Source of the DNA: an uncultured Gammaproteobacteria bacterium
Lineage (GTDB): Bacteria; Pseudomonadota; Gammaproteobacteria; Pseudomonadales; Pseudohongiellaceae
Assembly (NCBI GenBank): GCA_903862645.1
Contig: CAIOZF010000215.1
Coordinates: forward strand, 1 to 32,303
DNA: 32,303 bases
Reading direction: 5' to 3'
The notes under the pieces are model-generated. The model did no database searches and was not told the DNA's origin. It saw only the letters and a program-made list of their open reading frames with translations. Position numbers and translations under genes: made by a program. Positions 1 through 8,765 of the stretch are shown here, piece after piece; positions within the stretch are counted from its first letter, which is position 1, and every line of letters starts with the position of its first letter.

Positions 1-455
1 ACCCGGAGGTCAAGGTCATACATATTCTGGTGGACTCTGCCGCGACCTATTTGTGCCTGAATCCACGCCAGTTCGATGTGATGGTGATGGAGAATATGTT
101 CGGAGACATCCTCAGCGACCAGGGCGGCGGCATTCTCGGCTCACTCGGTCTGATGCCGTCTGCATGTCTTGGTGATGAGAAGGCCTACTATGAACCATCG
201 CACGGATCAGCTCCGGATATCGCCGGCAAGAATATCGCCAATCCTTATTCCATGATCGGTTCTGTGGCCATGATGCTGGAGATGAGTTTTGGTATGGACA
301 AGGAAGCGAAGAACGTCTGGCAAGCCATGCAGAGCGTGTTCGCTCAGGGCTATTCGACGCCTGATCTGTCCAAGCCGGGAGACGGCGTCAAGATGATTGA
401 TACCAGTGCTTTTGGGGATTTGGTTGTGGCAGAGCTTCGAAAGCTACCAGTCTAA
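1..455 (+). CDS. Isocitrate/isopropylmalate dehydrogenase family protein, C-terminal part (5' end outside window)
   Basis: The frame is open to the left edge, so this is the last roughly 150 residues of a beta-decarboxylating dehydrogenase, an NAD-dependent enzyme that oxidises and decarboxylates a 2-(R)-hydroxy acid. The visible family signatures are FGDILSDQGGG (metal-binding aspartates, then the glycine-rich segment) and EPSHGSAPDIAGKNIANP, the coenzyme-binding loop typical of LeuB/Icd/tartrate dehydrogenases. It ends with TAA at 453-455 and faces a citramalate/isopropylmalate synthase-type gene across a hairpin. That neighbour makes a role in leucine or isoleucine (3-methylmalate) synthesis plausible, but the substrate-specificity helix lies outside the window, so isocitrate or tartrate remain possible. 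Confidence 0.88.
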   Translation, partial: PEVKVIHILVDSAATYLCLNPRQFDVMVMENMFGDILSDQGGGILGSLGLMPSACLGDEKAYYEPSHGSAPDIAGKNIANPYSMIGSVAMMLEMSFGMDKEAKNVWQAMQSVFAQGYSTPDLSKPGDGVKMIDTSAFGDLVVAELRKLPV

Positions 456-469
456 GTCTTTGATCGAGG

Positions 470-527
470 GAGCCGGCATCGCCCGCGATTGATTTGTGCT
501 CATATCAATCGCGAGCAAGGCCGGCTC
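470..527. repeat. REP-like inverted repeat between convergent genes
   Basis: Two 24-nt arms (470-493 and 504-527) pair at 21 of 24 positions around a 10-nt loop. The element fills the gap between two convergent genes and could serve as a bidirectional terminator, although it has no T-tract. The stretch 481-498 (GCCCGCGATTGATTTGTG) recurs exactly, in inverse orientation, in the repeat at 13982-14044, so this is a dispersed element. The sequence resembles REP elements of pseudomonads (GAGCCGGC...GCGAT); that comparison is from memory. Confidence 0.75.
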
Positions 528-542
528 GCACAGGGCAACTTG

Positions 543-2081
543 CTACTGCTGCGCATGCATCCGAATATTGATCATGCGCAACGTCGCCTTTACGGCGGCC
601 AGCACCTGATTCGAATCCACTCCTCTCGTTTTTAACTCCTTGCCCTCAGTGCTCCAGGTGATGATGCACTCGGTCAACGCGCTGGTGTTGCCGCCGCGCG
701 GGATATGCACCTCATAGTCGATCAACGCCGGCATCACAAAATTGCGCGTCTGCAGAATTCTACCAATGGCATCAATGAAGGCCGCGAAACCACCATTGCC
801 GGAACCCGAACTGCTGTATTCCTTGCCCTCGATATTCACCCTGATACTGGCTGTGCTTTCCACGTCCAGACCGCTGTTGATATAGCAGTTGAGAAGTCGT
901 GTGTAATTGTAATCGCGGCTCTCGAGGACATCGGCGATGATGAAAGGCAGATCATCAACGGTAATTATCTCCTTGGAATCGCCCAGCTTGACGATGCGCT
1001 TGAGCACCTTGGCCTGATCCTCGGACGACAGGGTCAGCCCCAACTCCTCCAGGTTGTTGGCCAACGAAGCCTTTCCACTCATCTTGCCCAGCGCATAGAT
1101 ACGCTTGCGTGCAAAACGCTCAGGGCGCAGAGCGGTGGTGTAGAGCCCGCCCTTGAGGTCGCCATCCGCATGGATGCCGGCCGTTTGCGTGAACACGTCG
1201 GCACCCACAATCGGCGCATTGGCAGCCACCCACTTGCCAGAGAAATTTTCCACCATGCGGCTGAGCAGGCCGATGCGTGTCTCATCAATGGACAGCGACA
1301 TACCCATCTTGTCCTTGAGAACCACTGCCACTTCGGCCAGCGAAGCATTCCCCGCGCGTTCGCCAAGACAGTTGACGGTACAGTGAATCGTGTTGATACC
1401 CGCCTTCACGGCCGCCATCACGTTGGCGGTGGCCAGCCCGTAATCGTTGTGGGGATGGAAATCAAACTCCAACCCTGGGAAGCGCGTAATCATGTCCGTC
1501 ATCGCGGCGAACACCTCGTCCGGGGTCATGACGCCAAGGGTGTCGGGCAGCATGAAGTCCACAATGCCGATGCTCTGAATGCCCTCGAGCAGACCGAAAA
1601 CATACTCGCGACTGTCCTGATACCCGTTGGACCAATCCTCAAGATAGACATTGACCCGCAACCCGTGCTCCTGCGCATACGCAACGGTCTGACAAATGTC
1701 CTGAATGTGCTGGATCAGGGTGCGCCCCAACTGCTCACGGCAGTGCTTTTCGCTGCCCTTGGCCAGCAGGTTGATGACTCGACCGCCCGTCTCGACCACC
1801 CAGTCCACGCTTTTTTTGTGATCAACAAAACCGAGCACTTCCACCTTATCCAGGTAGCCCTCTTTAGCGGCCCAGGCATTGATATCGATCACCGCCTTCT
1901 TCTCACCGTCGGAAACACGGGCCGAGGCGACCTCAATACGATCCACCTTCAGAGACTGCAACAATGCGCGCGCAATATTCACTTTTTCCTTGGCGGCGAA
2001 GGAGACACCCTGGGTCTGTTCACCATCACGCAGAGTCGTGTCCAGCAGTTTTATGTGGCGAGCTTGAGTGTTTGAGTTCAT
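543..2081 (-). CDS. Citramalate/2-isopropylmalate synthase family protein with LeuA regulatory domain
   Basis: This 512-residue DRE-TIM metallolyase condenses acetyl-CoA with a 2-oxo acid. The catalytic signature LLDTTLRDGEQTQG is at residues 12-25, the metal-binding HPHND at 209-213, and GERAGNASLAE near 242. The last ~120 residues form a LeuA-type dimer/allosteric domain. Overall it resembles the (R)-citramalate synthase-like branch (pyruvate to citramalate, then 2-oxobutanoate and isoleucine) more than classical LeuA, but homology alone does not settle the substrate. I chose the ATG at 2081 over the upstream start at 2171. The homology begins right after it, AGG lies upstream, and a candidate extended -10 at 2126-2134 would put the longer start before the transcript. 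It converges on the dehydrogenase-family gene at 1-455. Confidence 0.88.
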   Translation of the reverse strand: MNSNTQARHIKLLDTTLRDGEQTQGVSFAAKEKVNIARALLQSLKVDRIEVASARVSDGEKKAVIDINAWAAKEGYLDKVEVLGFVDHKKSVDWVVETGGRVINLLAKGSEKHCREQLGRTLIQHIQDICQTVAYAQEHGLRVNVYLEDWSNGYQDSREYVFGLLEGIQSIGIVDFMLPDTLGVMTPDEVFAAMTDMITRFPGLEFDFHPHNDYGLATANVMAAVKAGINTIHCTVNCLGERAGNASLAEVAVVLKDKMGMSLSIDETRIGLLSRMVENFSGKWVAANAPIVGADVFTQTAGIHADGDLKGGLYTTALRPERFARKRIYALGKMSGKASLANNLEELGLTLSSEDQAKVLKRIVKLGDSKEIITVDDLPFIIADVLESRDYNYTRLLNCYINSGLDVESTASIRVNIEGKEYSSSGSGNGGFAAFIDAIGRILQTRNFVMPALIDYEVHIPRGGNTSALTECIITWSTEGKELKTRGVDSNQVLAAVKATLRMINIRMHAQQ

Positions 2082-2125
2082 AAGACCTGGTTCATCCGGC
2101 TGCCGGGCAGCGTAAAAGGGAGTCG

Positions 2126-2134
2126 ATTCTAACA
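2126..2134 (-). promoter_or_regulatory. Candidate extended -10 promoter for the citramalate synthase-type gene
   Basis: On the minus strand this reads TGTTAGAAT, an extended -10 (TGn plus TAGAAT, five of six to TATAAT). It would start transcription roughly 35-40 nt before the ATG at 2081. No good -35 is seen at 17 nt, which is tolerated by extended -10 promoters. Confidence 0.4.
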
Positions 2135-2263
2135 AATAAAGGCGGCATCCATAACCCCGCCAGCCCTTCACAAGGCACGACCATGGGCCATAATCATTAC
2201 TGTGCGTTTCTGCGCCCTTATATCCTGCTACTAGCCAGGCTCAAGATATTACAAACGCCGCCG

Positions 2264-2884
2264 ATGACATCTTTCATGAGAATCTTGTCTAATTTCACTT
2301 GTACACTTCCAGCCCTGCTGTTGTGGCTCACCTGCGCACTCGTCAGCTCCACGCTGCATGCGGCGGACGCCGACGCACACGTAGACGCTGAGGTAACTCG
2401 CGAGAGCGTTGTTGAGGATGCTGCCAGGAGCGTTGCCGAAACCGATCCGTCACGACTGTGGCTACCGGCAAGCGCACAGAACCTGCGCCCGTTCCTGAAG
2501 CTGGCGGTCGCAGAGGCCTTGCAGGATGCCACCTGCACAGAGGTCATGTATGCGCGACTGAATGAGTACCGCACAGTCTACGAGGAACCTACATTTACAA
2601 TCCTGTGCAAAAAGGATTACAAGACCACGTTCAACAAGGTCTACCACATCACCGAGCTTGATCCCGAATATAACAACCGCATCGCCCAGAGAGAGGTCGC
2701 CACACAGAACTCTGTGGTCCTGACCGACGAGATTAAAACTCTGCGCCAACAACTGCTAGCCCCGGTAGAGCCGTCTAAGCCGACTGCGACCGTTGAGCTG
2801 CTGCAGCCGCCTCAGAACGAAGATCCGAATGACCTTTCCCTCGATCTGCAGCTTGATCTGGACACCGATTCCAACGCCCAGTGA
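2264..2884 (+). CDS. Hypothetical exported protein
   Basis: I do not recognise the family. From the ATG at 2264 the product is 206 residues. A hydrophobic stretch (LPALLLWLTCALVSSTLHA) followed by A-D-A looks like a Sec signal peptide, so it is probably periplasmic or envelope-associated. The mature part has two cysteines (in DATCTEVMY and TILCKKDY) that might form a disulfide, and an acidic, Pro/Gln-rich tail. No ribosome site is convincing: ATG at 2276 gives an equally good signal peptide, while ATG at 2183 has AAGG upstream but adds 27 residues before it. It is transcribed away from the citramalate synthase-type gene and ends 87 nt before pntAA. Confidence 0.65.
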   Translation: MTSFMRILSNFTCTLPALLLWLTCALVSSTLHAADADAHVDAEVTRESVVEDAARSVAETDPSRLWLPASAQNLRPFLKLAVAEALQDATCTEVMYARLNEYRTVYEEPTFTILCKKDYKTTFNKVYHITELDPEYNNRIAQREVATQNSVVLTDEIKTLRQQLLAPVEPSKPTATVELLQPPQNEDPNDLSLDLQLDLDTDSNAQ

Positions 2885-2902
2885 GCCTGATGATTCCCGC
2901 AA

Positions 2903-2931
2903 TTCATTCCCAGACCGTAACAGGTTATACT
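2903..2931 (+). promoter_or_regulatory. Candidate sigma70 promoter for the pnt operon
   Basis: TATACT at 2926-2931 matches TATAAT at five of six positions. TTCATT at 2903-2908 is a weak -35 at 17-nt spacing. The transcript would begin about 35 nt before the pntAA start at 2972. Confidence 0.4.
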
Positions 2932-2971
2932 TCCCGCACTTTTTTAGAACGGTTCACACGGGGTGAAACTA

Positions 2972-4105
2972 ATGACGATACGGGTTTGCGTGCCAAAAGA
3001 GGTCCGTGTGGGGGAGCAACGAGTCGCCATGGTGCCGGATGTCGTCAAACGACTGACCGCACTGGGGATAAACGTCAGCATGCAGAGCGGCGCAGGTGAA
3101 GCAGCTGGTCACGGTGACAGTGACTACAGCGGTGCGGATATCGTCAGTGACGAGACAGCACTGTACAACAGTGCTGACATCCTGCTCACCGTCAATCCAT
3201 TGTTTAACGAACAGATCGACCAGCTCAAACCCGGATCGATCGTGATCGGGTATCTCAATCCGTATTCCGATACCGATCGCTTCAAGCGCCTGCAGGAAAA
3301 GAATATTTCTGCGTTCTCGATGGAGCTGATCCCTCGAATTTCCAGAGCTCAGGCGATGGACGCATTGTCCTCTCAAGCATCTATTGCCGGTTACAAGGCG
3401 GTGCTGATCGCCAGCACGCTACTCGGCAAATTCTTCCCCATGCTGACGACAGCCGCCGGCACGGTCCGCCCATCCAAAGTGCTTATCATTGGCGCTGGAG
3501 TCGCAGGACTGCAGGCCATTGCGACAGCACGTCGTCTCGGCGCCATCGTCGAAGGCTATGACGTGCGCGCAGCGGTAAAGGACCAGGTCGAATCACTGGG
3601 CGCCAAATTCGTCGACATCGATATCAAAGCCGAAGGCGCTGGCGGCTATGCCCGTGAGTTGACCGTAGAAGAGAAAGCGCAGCAACAGGCTATTCTGGCG
3701 AATCACGTGGCGGCGGCAGATGTCGTGGTGACCACGGCGGCAATTCCTGGACGCCCGTCTCCCAAGATCATCACCCGCGAAATGGTAGAGCGCATGAAAG
3801 GCGGCTCTGTCATCGTCGACCTGGCAGCAGAAGGCGGCGGCAACTGTGAGTTGACGCAGCCCGATCAGACAATTGTCCACAACCGCGTCAAGATCTCCGG
3901 CCCATTGAACGTGCCCAGCACCGTCAGCGGTCACGCCAGTGAACTGTATGCGAAGAACCTGCTCAATTTGCTCACCCTGCTGGTCAAGGACGGCAAGATC
4001 AATATCGATCTGGAAGACCAAATCCTCCGGGATAGTCTCGTGACGCATGGCGGCGAGATCGTCAATGCGACCGTCAAAGTTAAAGTGGAAGGGGGTGCAA
4101 AATGA
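2972..4105 (+). CDS. pntAA: NAD(P) transhydrogenase subunit alpha part 1 (PntAA)
   Basis: This is the soluble NAD(H)-binding subunit (domain I) of proton-translocating transhydrogenase, which uses the proton-motive force to move hydride from NADH to NADP+. At 377 residues it lacks the membrane helices, as in the three-subunit enzyme type known from Rhodospirillum rubrum. The loop RISRAQAMDALSSQ (122-135) and the Rossmann motif GAGVAGLQA (174-182), with an acidic residue at the end of the second strand (D197), are visible. ATG at 2972 follows GGGGTGA by about 6 nt and begins the family N-terminus; GTG at 2963 would add only three residues. Its TGA overlaps the ATG of pntAB, implying translational coupling. 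Confidence 0.95.
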   Translation: MTIRVCVPKEVRVGEQRVAMVPDVVKRLTALGINVSMQSGAGEAAGHGDSDYSGADIVSDETALYNSADILLTVNPLFNEQIDQLKPGSIVIGYLNPYSDTDRFKRLQEKNISAFSMELIPRISRAQAMDALSSQASIAGYKAVLIASTLLGKFFPMLTTAAGTVRPSKVLIIGAGVAGLQAIATARRLGAIVEGYDVRAAVKDQVESLGAKFVDIDIKAEGAGGYARELTVEEKAQQQAILANHVAAADVVVTTAAIPGRPSPKIITREMVERMKGGSVIVDLAAEGGGNCELTQPDQTIVHNRVKISGPLNVPSTVSGHASELYAKNLLNLLTLLVKDGKINIDLEDQILRDSLVTHGGEIVNATVKVKVEGGAK

Positions 4106-4410
4106 TTGAAGGATTAGCCGCGTTATACATATTCATGCTCGCCGGATTCACCGGTTTCGAGATCATCAGCAAAGTGCCGGTTATTCTGCACACCCCACTG
4201 ATGTCAGGCTCCAATTTCGTCCACGGCATCGTGCTGGTGGGCGCAATGATCGCGCTGGGAATCGCCGAGAATCCAACCCAACAGGTCATTGGCTTCATCG
4301 CCGTGTTGCTGGCTGCCGGTAATGCGGTCGGCGGTTATGTGGTGACCGAACGCATGCTGGAGATGTTCAAGGCCAGCGGCAAGAAAGGCGCAGCAGGAGA
4401 GAAGAAATAA
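4102..4410 (+). CDS. pntAB: NAD(P) transhydrogenase subunit alpha part 2 (PntAB)
   Basis: This 102-residue membrane subunit contributes about three transmembrane helices of domain II, the proton channel. The visible helices are around residues 3-18 (ALYIFMLAGFTGFEI), 30-52 and 54-76. In E. coli this segment is fused to PntAA; here it is separate. It starts by ATGA overlap with pntAA, and its TAA directly abuts the pntB ATG at 4411, so the three genes form one operon. The tail is lysine-rich (GKKGAAGEKK). Confidence 0.94.
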   Translation: MIEGLAALYIFMLAGFTGFEIISKVPVILHTPLMSGSNFVHGIVLVGAMIALGIAENPTQQVIGFIAVLLAAGNAVGGYVVTERMLEMFKASGKKGAAGEKK

Positions 4411-5889
4411 ATGAACATTCTTATCCAAGCAACTTATTTCCTGGCAGCGGCGCTGTTCATTCTCGGCCTCAAGCAGATGAGCTCCCCCGTGACCGCGCGT
4501 CGCGGCATTCACTGGGCTGGCGTCGGCATGATGCTGGCGACTCTGGTGACATTTTTGGCACCGGAGCTGTCCGATAATCCGCAGGCCTTCACCAACTATA
4601 TCCTGATCATCATCGCCATTGCCATCGGCGGCGGCTATGCGTGGGTTACCGGCAAGAAGGTTGCCATGACCGACATGCCACAAATGATTGCCATGTATAA
4701 CGGTATGGGCGGTGGCGCTGCGGCCACGATTGCAGCCGTGGAATTGCTGAAAGCACAAGGCGAAGTTGCGGCGGGGGCGGAGCCTGCCGGCCTGCTCGGC
4801 GCACTCGGCCTGCAAAGCCCGGCACTGGTGCCAGCCAACATCTCCGAGGCCATGGGCACCGACATCACGATCCTCGCCATTTTGGGCGCAATGATCGGCA
4901 CCATCGCCTTCAGCGGCAGTATCATCGCTTGGGCGAAGCTGGATGGACGACTGAATACCAGCAAACTGCTGCCAAAGCAGCAGCTCATCAATCTGGTGCT
5001 GGCGCTGGTGATGGTCGGCTTCGGCGTAGCGGTGTTCTTCACTGGCGACTTGATGCCCATCGTCGTGTTCTTCGCGTTGGCGCTGATCCTCGGTGTATTC
5101 ATCACCGTCCCGGTCGGTGGTGCGGACATGCCCGTGATCATCTCCCTGTTCAACGCATTGACCGGACTGGCGGTGGGTTTTGAGGGCTATGTGCTCGGCA
5201 ATGCCGCGATGATCATCGCCGGTACCGTGGTCGGTTCAGCAGGAACGCTGTTGACGCACCTGATGGCAAAAGCCATGAACCGCTCTGTCAGCAGCGTGTT
5301 CTTCAGCGGCTTCGGCACTACGCAAGTAGCTAGCGCAGGCGCAGTGGAAGGCGGCGGTTCCATGAAGGAGATTCAAGGCCAGGACGTCGGCATCATGATG
5401 GCCTATGCCAGCCAGGTGGTGATAATCCCCGGCTACGGCATGGCGGTAGCACAGGCCCAGCACAAAGTATGGGAACTGACGCAGTTGCTGACTGAGAAAG
5501 GTGTGAAAGTGAAGTTCGCGATTCACCCGGTGGCGGGCCGTATGCCAGGGCACATGAACGTGTTGTTGGCCGAAGCGGGTGTTCCTTACGACCTGATTTA
5601 TGACATGGAAGACATCAACGCTGACTTCCAGAACACCACTGTGACGCTGGTGATCGGAGCGAACGACGTCGTCAACCCAGCCGCGAAGAACGACCCGAGC
5701 AGCCCACTGTTCGGCATGCCGATTCTCAACGCCGAGCAGTCCGACAACGTCATCGTGATCAAGCGTGGCCGTGGCACAGGTTTTTCCGGCGTAGAGAATC
5801 CGTTGTTCCTGCTCGACAATACCCGCATGCTGTTCGGCGATGGTCAGAAGGCCGTCAACGAACTGATTCAGGCTGTGAAGGAACTGTAA
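4411..5889 (+). CDS. pntB: NAD(P) transhydrogenase subunit beta (PntB)
   Basis: The 492-residue beta subunit carries the rest of the membrane domain II and the NADP(H)-binding domain III. Roughly the first 310 residues are a series of hydrophobic helices. Domain III begins after a Gly-rich linker and contains IIPGYGMAVAQAQ, FAIHPVAGRMPGHMNVLLAE, VIGANDVVNPAA and KRGRGTGFSGVENPLF, all classic NADP-site motifs of PntB. It starts on the base after the pntAB stop. An RDD-family gene follows 5 nt after its stop and is probably on the same transcript. Confidence 0.96.
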   Translation: MNILIQATYFLAAALFILGLKQMSSPVTARRGIHWAGVGMMLATLVTFLAPELSDNPQAFTNYILIIIAIAIGGGYAWVTGKKVAMTDMPQMIAMYNGMGGGAAATIAAVELLKAQGEVAAGAEPAGLLGALGLQSPALVPANISEAMGTDITILAILGAMIGTIAFSGSIIAWAKLDGRLNTSKLLPKQQLINLVLALVMVGFGVAVFFTGDLMPIVVFFALALILGVFITVPVGGADMPVIISLFNALTGLAVGFEGYVLGNAAMIIAGTVVGSAGTLLTHLMAKAMNRSVSSVFFSGFGTTQVASAGAVEGGGSMKEIQGQDVGIMMAYASQVVIIPGYGMAVAQAQHKVWELTQLLTEKGVKVKFAIHPVAGRMPGHMNVLLAEAGVPYDLIYDMEDINADFQNTTVTLVIGANDVVNPAAKNDPSSPLFGMPILNAEQSDNVIVIKRGRGTGFSGVENPLFLLDNTRMLFGDGQKAVNELIQAVKEL

Positions 5890-5894
5890 GCCCG

Positions 5895-6437
5895 ATGGAC
5901 AGGAAACACGTCAAGCAGAACGACAGCGGCGAGGCTTCGGCAACTGTCGTCGGGCCTTCGGCAGATGAAGGTCAGGAAGTTCCAGTGACCTCTGGCCTTC
6001 TGCGTCGTCTCGGCGCTTTGCTATATGACGCGTTTCTGGTGTTTGCGCTATGGTGGGCATGGGCATCAGCCATGCAATTAATCTTCGGTACAGATACTAA
6101 TCAGCTCGTCGATAACCGTGTGCAGATAGATCCCGTCTTGGGCGCCATCCGCTTCTCCGGGATGATGCTCGGTGCAGCAGCTTTCTACATCTGGTTCTGG
6201 ATGCGCACCGGACAAACGCTGGGCATGATCGCTTGGCGCATCAAGGCTGTGAATGTCGAAGGTGAGTTGATGAGTATGAAGCAGGGGATTTTGCGCTTTC
6301 TGTTGGCGTGGCCTTCGTTCTTCTGTTTCGGCATCGGCTATCTGTGGCTGTACGTGGACCGCAACGGCGATGCGCTGCACGACAAATTTTCAGGAACGCG
6401 GGTGATCGTGCTGTCCAAGAGTGCCAGGTCGTTCTGA
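5895..6437 (+). CDS. RDD family membrane protein
   Basis: The 180-residue protein has an RDD domain: RRLGALLYDAFL opens the first helix with the Arg and Asp pattern that names the family, a second helix lies near residues 85-105, and RTGQTLGMIAWRIKAV plus DALHDKFSGTRVI complete the fold. The first ~35 residues are hydrophilic. Function within the family is poorly defined; some members are implicated in ion exchange. It begins 5 nt after pntB, so it is probably cotranscribed with the transhydrogenase. The gene ends 11 nt before a strong inverted repeat. Confidence 0.85.
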   Translation: MDRKHVKQNDSGEASATVVGPSADEGQEVPVTSGLLRRLGALLYDAFLVFALWWAWASAMQLIFGTDTNQLVDNRVQIDPVLGAIRFSGMMLGAAAFYIWFWMRTGQTLGMIAWRIKAVNVEGELMSMKQGILRFLLAWPSFFCFGIGYLWLYVDRNGDALHDKFSGTRVIVLSKSARSF

Positions 6438-6448
6438 ACGGCTGAGCG

Positions 6449-6513
6449 GTGGGAGCGGGCCCATCCAGCGATGACAGAGCCCGAATTCTTTCGCAGGCGG
6501 GGCCCGCTCCCAC
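6449..6513. repeat. REP-like inverted repeat between convergent genes
   Basis: The outer arms GTGGGAGCGGGCCC and its complement pair perfectly for 14 nt, and pairing continues imperfectly to 20 of 23. It lies between the stops of the RDD gene and lptG. The arm GTGGGAGCGGGC is shared with the repeat at 13982-14044, so both belong to one dispersed family. Confidence 0.75.
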
Positions 6514-6522
6514 ACTCCCCCG

Positions 6523-7596
6523 CTACACCCTCCGCAGAAGTACAATCCCCAGCAACAGGCAGATCATGATAGGCACCAGCACGGCCACCAGCGGGCTGAA
6601 TCCATAGAGCAGACTGGCCGGACCCATCATGCGCTGAATGATCGTAAACACCAGCCCGATGCTGATAGCCACGAAGATCCGCGACCCCATGGTGGCGCTG
6701 CGCAGAGGTCCGAATACGAAGGAGATCGCCAGCAATACCAGCGATGCAGTCGCCAGTGGCTGCAGGAGTTTCTTCCAGAAGGCCAGATAGTAGCTGCTGC
6801 TCTCCAGCCCTTCACTCTGGAAGTAATTGGCAAAGCGGTAAAGTCCAGAGATGGACTGCCGTTCCGGCTCCACCAGCAGCACGCTTAACAGCTCGGGCGA
6901 CATATCCACCCGCCAATCGAAGCTATCCAGGTGCTTGACGCTCACTGCATCTTCGCCAAACACGGTCTCCTGCACATCGTGAAGCCGCCAGTAACTGCTG
7001 CCATCACCCTCAATGTACTCTGCCGAGGTCGCGAAACTGCTGCTGGCGAGACGGCGATTCTCATCGAGTACATAGCGGGTTACGCCCTGCAGCCGCGTGC
7101 CGCCTGGCTCAATTACGTTGACGTGAATGAAAACATCACCAATCTTGCGCCAGTCACCACCGCTGGAACTCAGCGCCTGTCCACCACTCTCGATGATGGC
7201 GAGATCGCTTTGCGCGCGTTGCTGCAGTTGCGGCGCCACAGACTCCCCCAGCACCAGGCTCAACAACATCACACCCAGAGTGGGCTTCATCACCGCCCAG
7301 ACGATGCGCCCTGTGCTAATACCAGCGGCCTGCATGACCACCAGCTCGTTGTGAGAGGCAAGAATTCCCAGTCCGATCAGGGATCCCCCAAGGGCGGTGA
7401 ACGGCAACATTTCGTATATTCCGGTAGGCATTATGCGCAATGTAAAGAAAAGTGCCTGCGAGGCCGTGTACTCCTCGACCCTACTGCTGAGCTCATCGGT
7501 AAGAGTAAAAATAAAGTCCAGGCTACCCATCAATGCCATCACCACCAACATGGACAGCACCACAGTATTGCGGATATAGGCGTCGATCCTGTTCAT
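6523..7596 (-). CDS. lptG: LPS export ABC transporter permease LptG
   Basis: LptG pairs with LptF in the inner-membrane LptB2FG complex that extracts lipopolysaccharide and passes it to LptC and the periplasmic bridge. The 357-residue protein has the family's two groups of three helices flanking a periplasmic beta-jellyroll domain: N-terminal MNRIDAYIRNTVVLSMLVVMALMGSLD is the canonical LptG opening, and the C-terminal helices include VLLAISFVFGPLR and LVAVLVPIMICLLLGIVLL. The start is ATG at 7596. It lies 49 nt downstream of lptF, whereas the pair often overlaps or abuts. It converges on the RDD gene across a REP-like repeat. Confidence 0.94.
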   Translation of the reverse strand: MNRIDAYIRNTVVLSMLVVMALMGSLDFIFTLTDELSSRVEEYTASQALFFTLRIMPTGIYEMLPFTALGGSLIGLGILASHNELVVMQAAGISTGRIVWAVMKPTLGVMLLSLVLGESVAPQLQQRAQSDLAIIESGGQALSSSGGDWRKIGDVFIHVNVIEPGGTRLQGVTRYVLDENRRLASSSFATSAEYIEGDGSSYWRLHDVQETVFGEDAVSVKHLDSFDWRVDMSPELLSVLLVEPERQSISGLYRFANYFQSEGLESSSYYLAFWKKLLQPLATASLVLLAISFVFGPLRSATMGSRIFVAISIGLVFTIIQRMMGPASLLYGFSPLVAVLVPIMICLLLGIVLLRRV

Positions 7597-7645
7597 TCAG
7601 ATGATCTCATCAACATGGCGTCTCTATATCTCTTCATATGCACCC

Positions 7646-8740
7646 TCATGTTCGGCGCCGACGGCCGGGTAGGCCAAACAACAGCACGAGACCAAAACCA
7701 CCGAAGAGGACATGCACCCACCACAGACCGACGGTTGCCGAAATAGCTCCCTCTCCCAGCAGGTTCATGCCCATCTGCAGGGAAACGTAGTACACCGCAT
7801 ATAGCAATGTCGCCGGCACCAGTTTACTGAATCGGCCCTGACGGGGGTCGACGCGACTCAGCGGTACCGCAATTAAACTCAGCACGGGAATCAGCATGAT
7901 GACCGAGATGCGCCATTGCAGTTCAGCCTGAGATTCGGGTTCAGTTGACTTCCACAACTGGGAGGTCGGCATCGACTTCTCGCGCACCACCTCGGCAATG
8001 CGTGACTGCTCCGGCATCAGCAACGCCTGTTGCTCAAATCGACTCACCAGATAATCTGCCTGGCCGGGAACTCCGTCGTACAGATAACCGTTCTCAAGCA
8101 GCATGAAACGACGCCCACTATTCTCTTCAATCACCGGGCGGGCCGTGTCAGCGACGATGATGCGCAGTGGCGATTCGCCCTCGGCACTGTCGGCACGCCG
8201 CCAAGCGACGAAGGTGTTGTTGAGTTGGCGGCCTGCCGCACTACCCGTGATGGTCTCTGCATAAGTGGTGCGCAGGCCCTTATCAAAGTCCTGAAACTGC
8301 CCGGCGACTATAAGATCGATCTCGGTCAGCTCATCCTGGCTGTTCATCAGCTGTTCGGTTCTGGTCAGCCCCAACGGCGCCAGCTGCAGGCTCAGAAAGG
8401 CCAAAAGTACGGCGACCACAGTGGAGCACAGCAGCGTCAGCCCCAGTAGACTCTTCTGGCTCTGACCGCAGGCGCTCAGCACGGTCATCTCGTTGTCCGC
8501 ATACATGCGTCCATAAGATAGAAGAATTCCGAGAAACCAGGCAAAAGGCAGAATAACCAGCAGGAATTCAGGAAGGCGATACAGCATCAGCAGCGCCAGG
8601 ATATCCGAGGTGATCTCACCCGCTACCGCCTGACTGAGATATCCCAGGAAGCGCGAGATCATCGCCACCACCAGCAGGATGACCGTGACAGCAGCCATCA
8701 CCTGGAAAATTTGTCTACCCAGATAGCGGAATATGATCAC
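7646..8740 (-). CDS. lptF: LPS export ABC transporter permease LptF
   Basis: LptF is the partner permease of LptG in LPS export. The 364-residue sequence opens with MIIFRYLGRQIFQVMAAVTV, a characteristic LptF N-terminus, and has three helices (about 12-32, 52-72, 98-120), a periplasmic domain of about 150 residues and three C-terminal helices. The start codon is GTG at 8740, preceded by AGGT about 7 nt upstream. It follows the thioesterase gene after 25 nt on the same strand, so thioesterase-lptF-lptG is probably one transcript. The C-terminal GRRRRT tail is strongly basic, consistent with a cytoplasmic end. Confidence 0.94.
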   Translation of the reverse strand: MIIFRYLGRQIFQVMAAVTVILLVVAMISRFLGYLSQAVAGEITSDILALLMLYRLPEFLLVILPFAWFLGILLSYGRMYADNEMTVLSACGQSQKSLLGLTLLCSTVVAVLLAFLSLQLAPLGLTRTEQLMNSQDELTEIDLIVAGQFQDFDKGLRTTYAETITGSAAGRQLNNTFVAWRRADSAEGESPLRIIVADTARPVIEENSGRRFMLLENGYLYDGVPGQADYLVSRFEQQALLMPEQSRIAEVVREKSMPTSQLWKSTEPESQAELQWRISVIMLIPVLSLIAVPLSRVDPRQGRFSKLVPATLLYAVYYVSLQMGMNLLGEGAISATVGLWWVHVLFGGFGLVLLFGLPGRRRRT

Positions 8741-8765
8741 GGCGAGACCTGCAGGTAGGAATTAC

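Noticed and set aside
490-510. TTGAT...ATCAA in the first hairpin as an FNR-type site
   Set aside because: The half-sites are 10 nt apart instead of 4, lie between convergent stop codons and are part of the REP-like stem.
705-2075. A 456-codon open frame on the plus strand
   Set aside because: It lies wholly antisense to the citramalate synthase-type gene, whose motifs are unmistakable; the plus-strand product has no recognisable domain and is His/Arg-rich as expected from a shadow frame.
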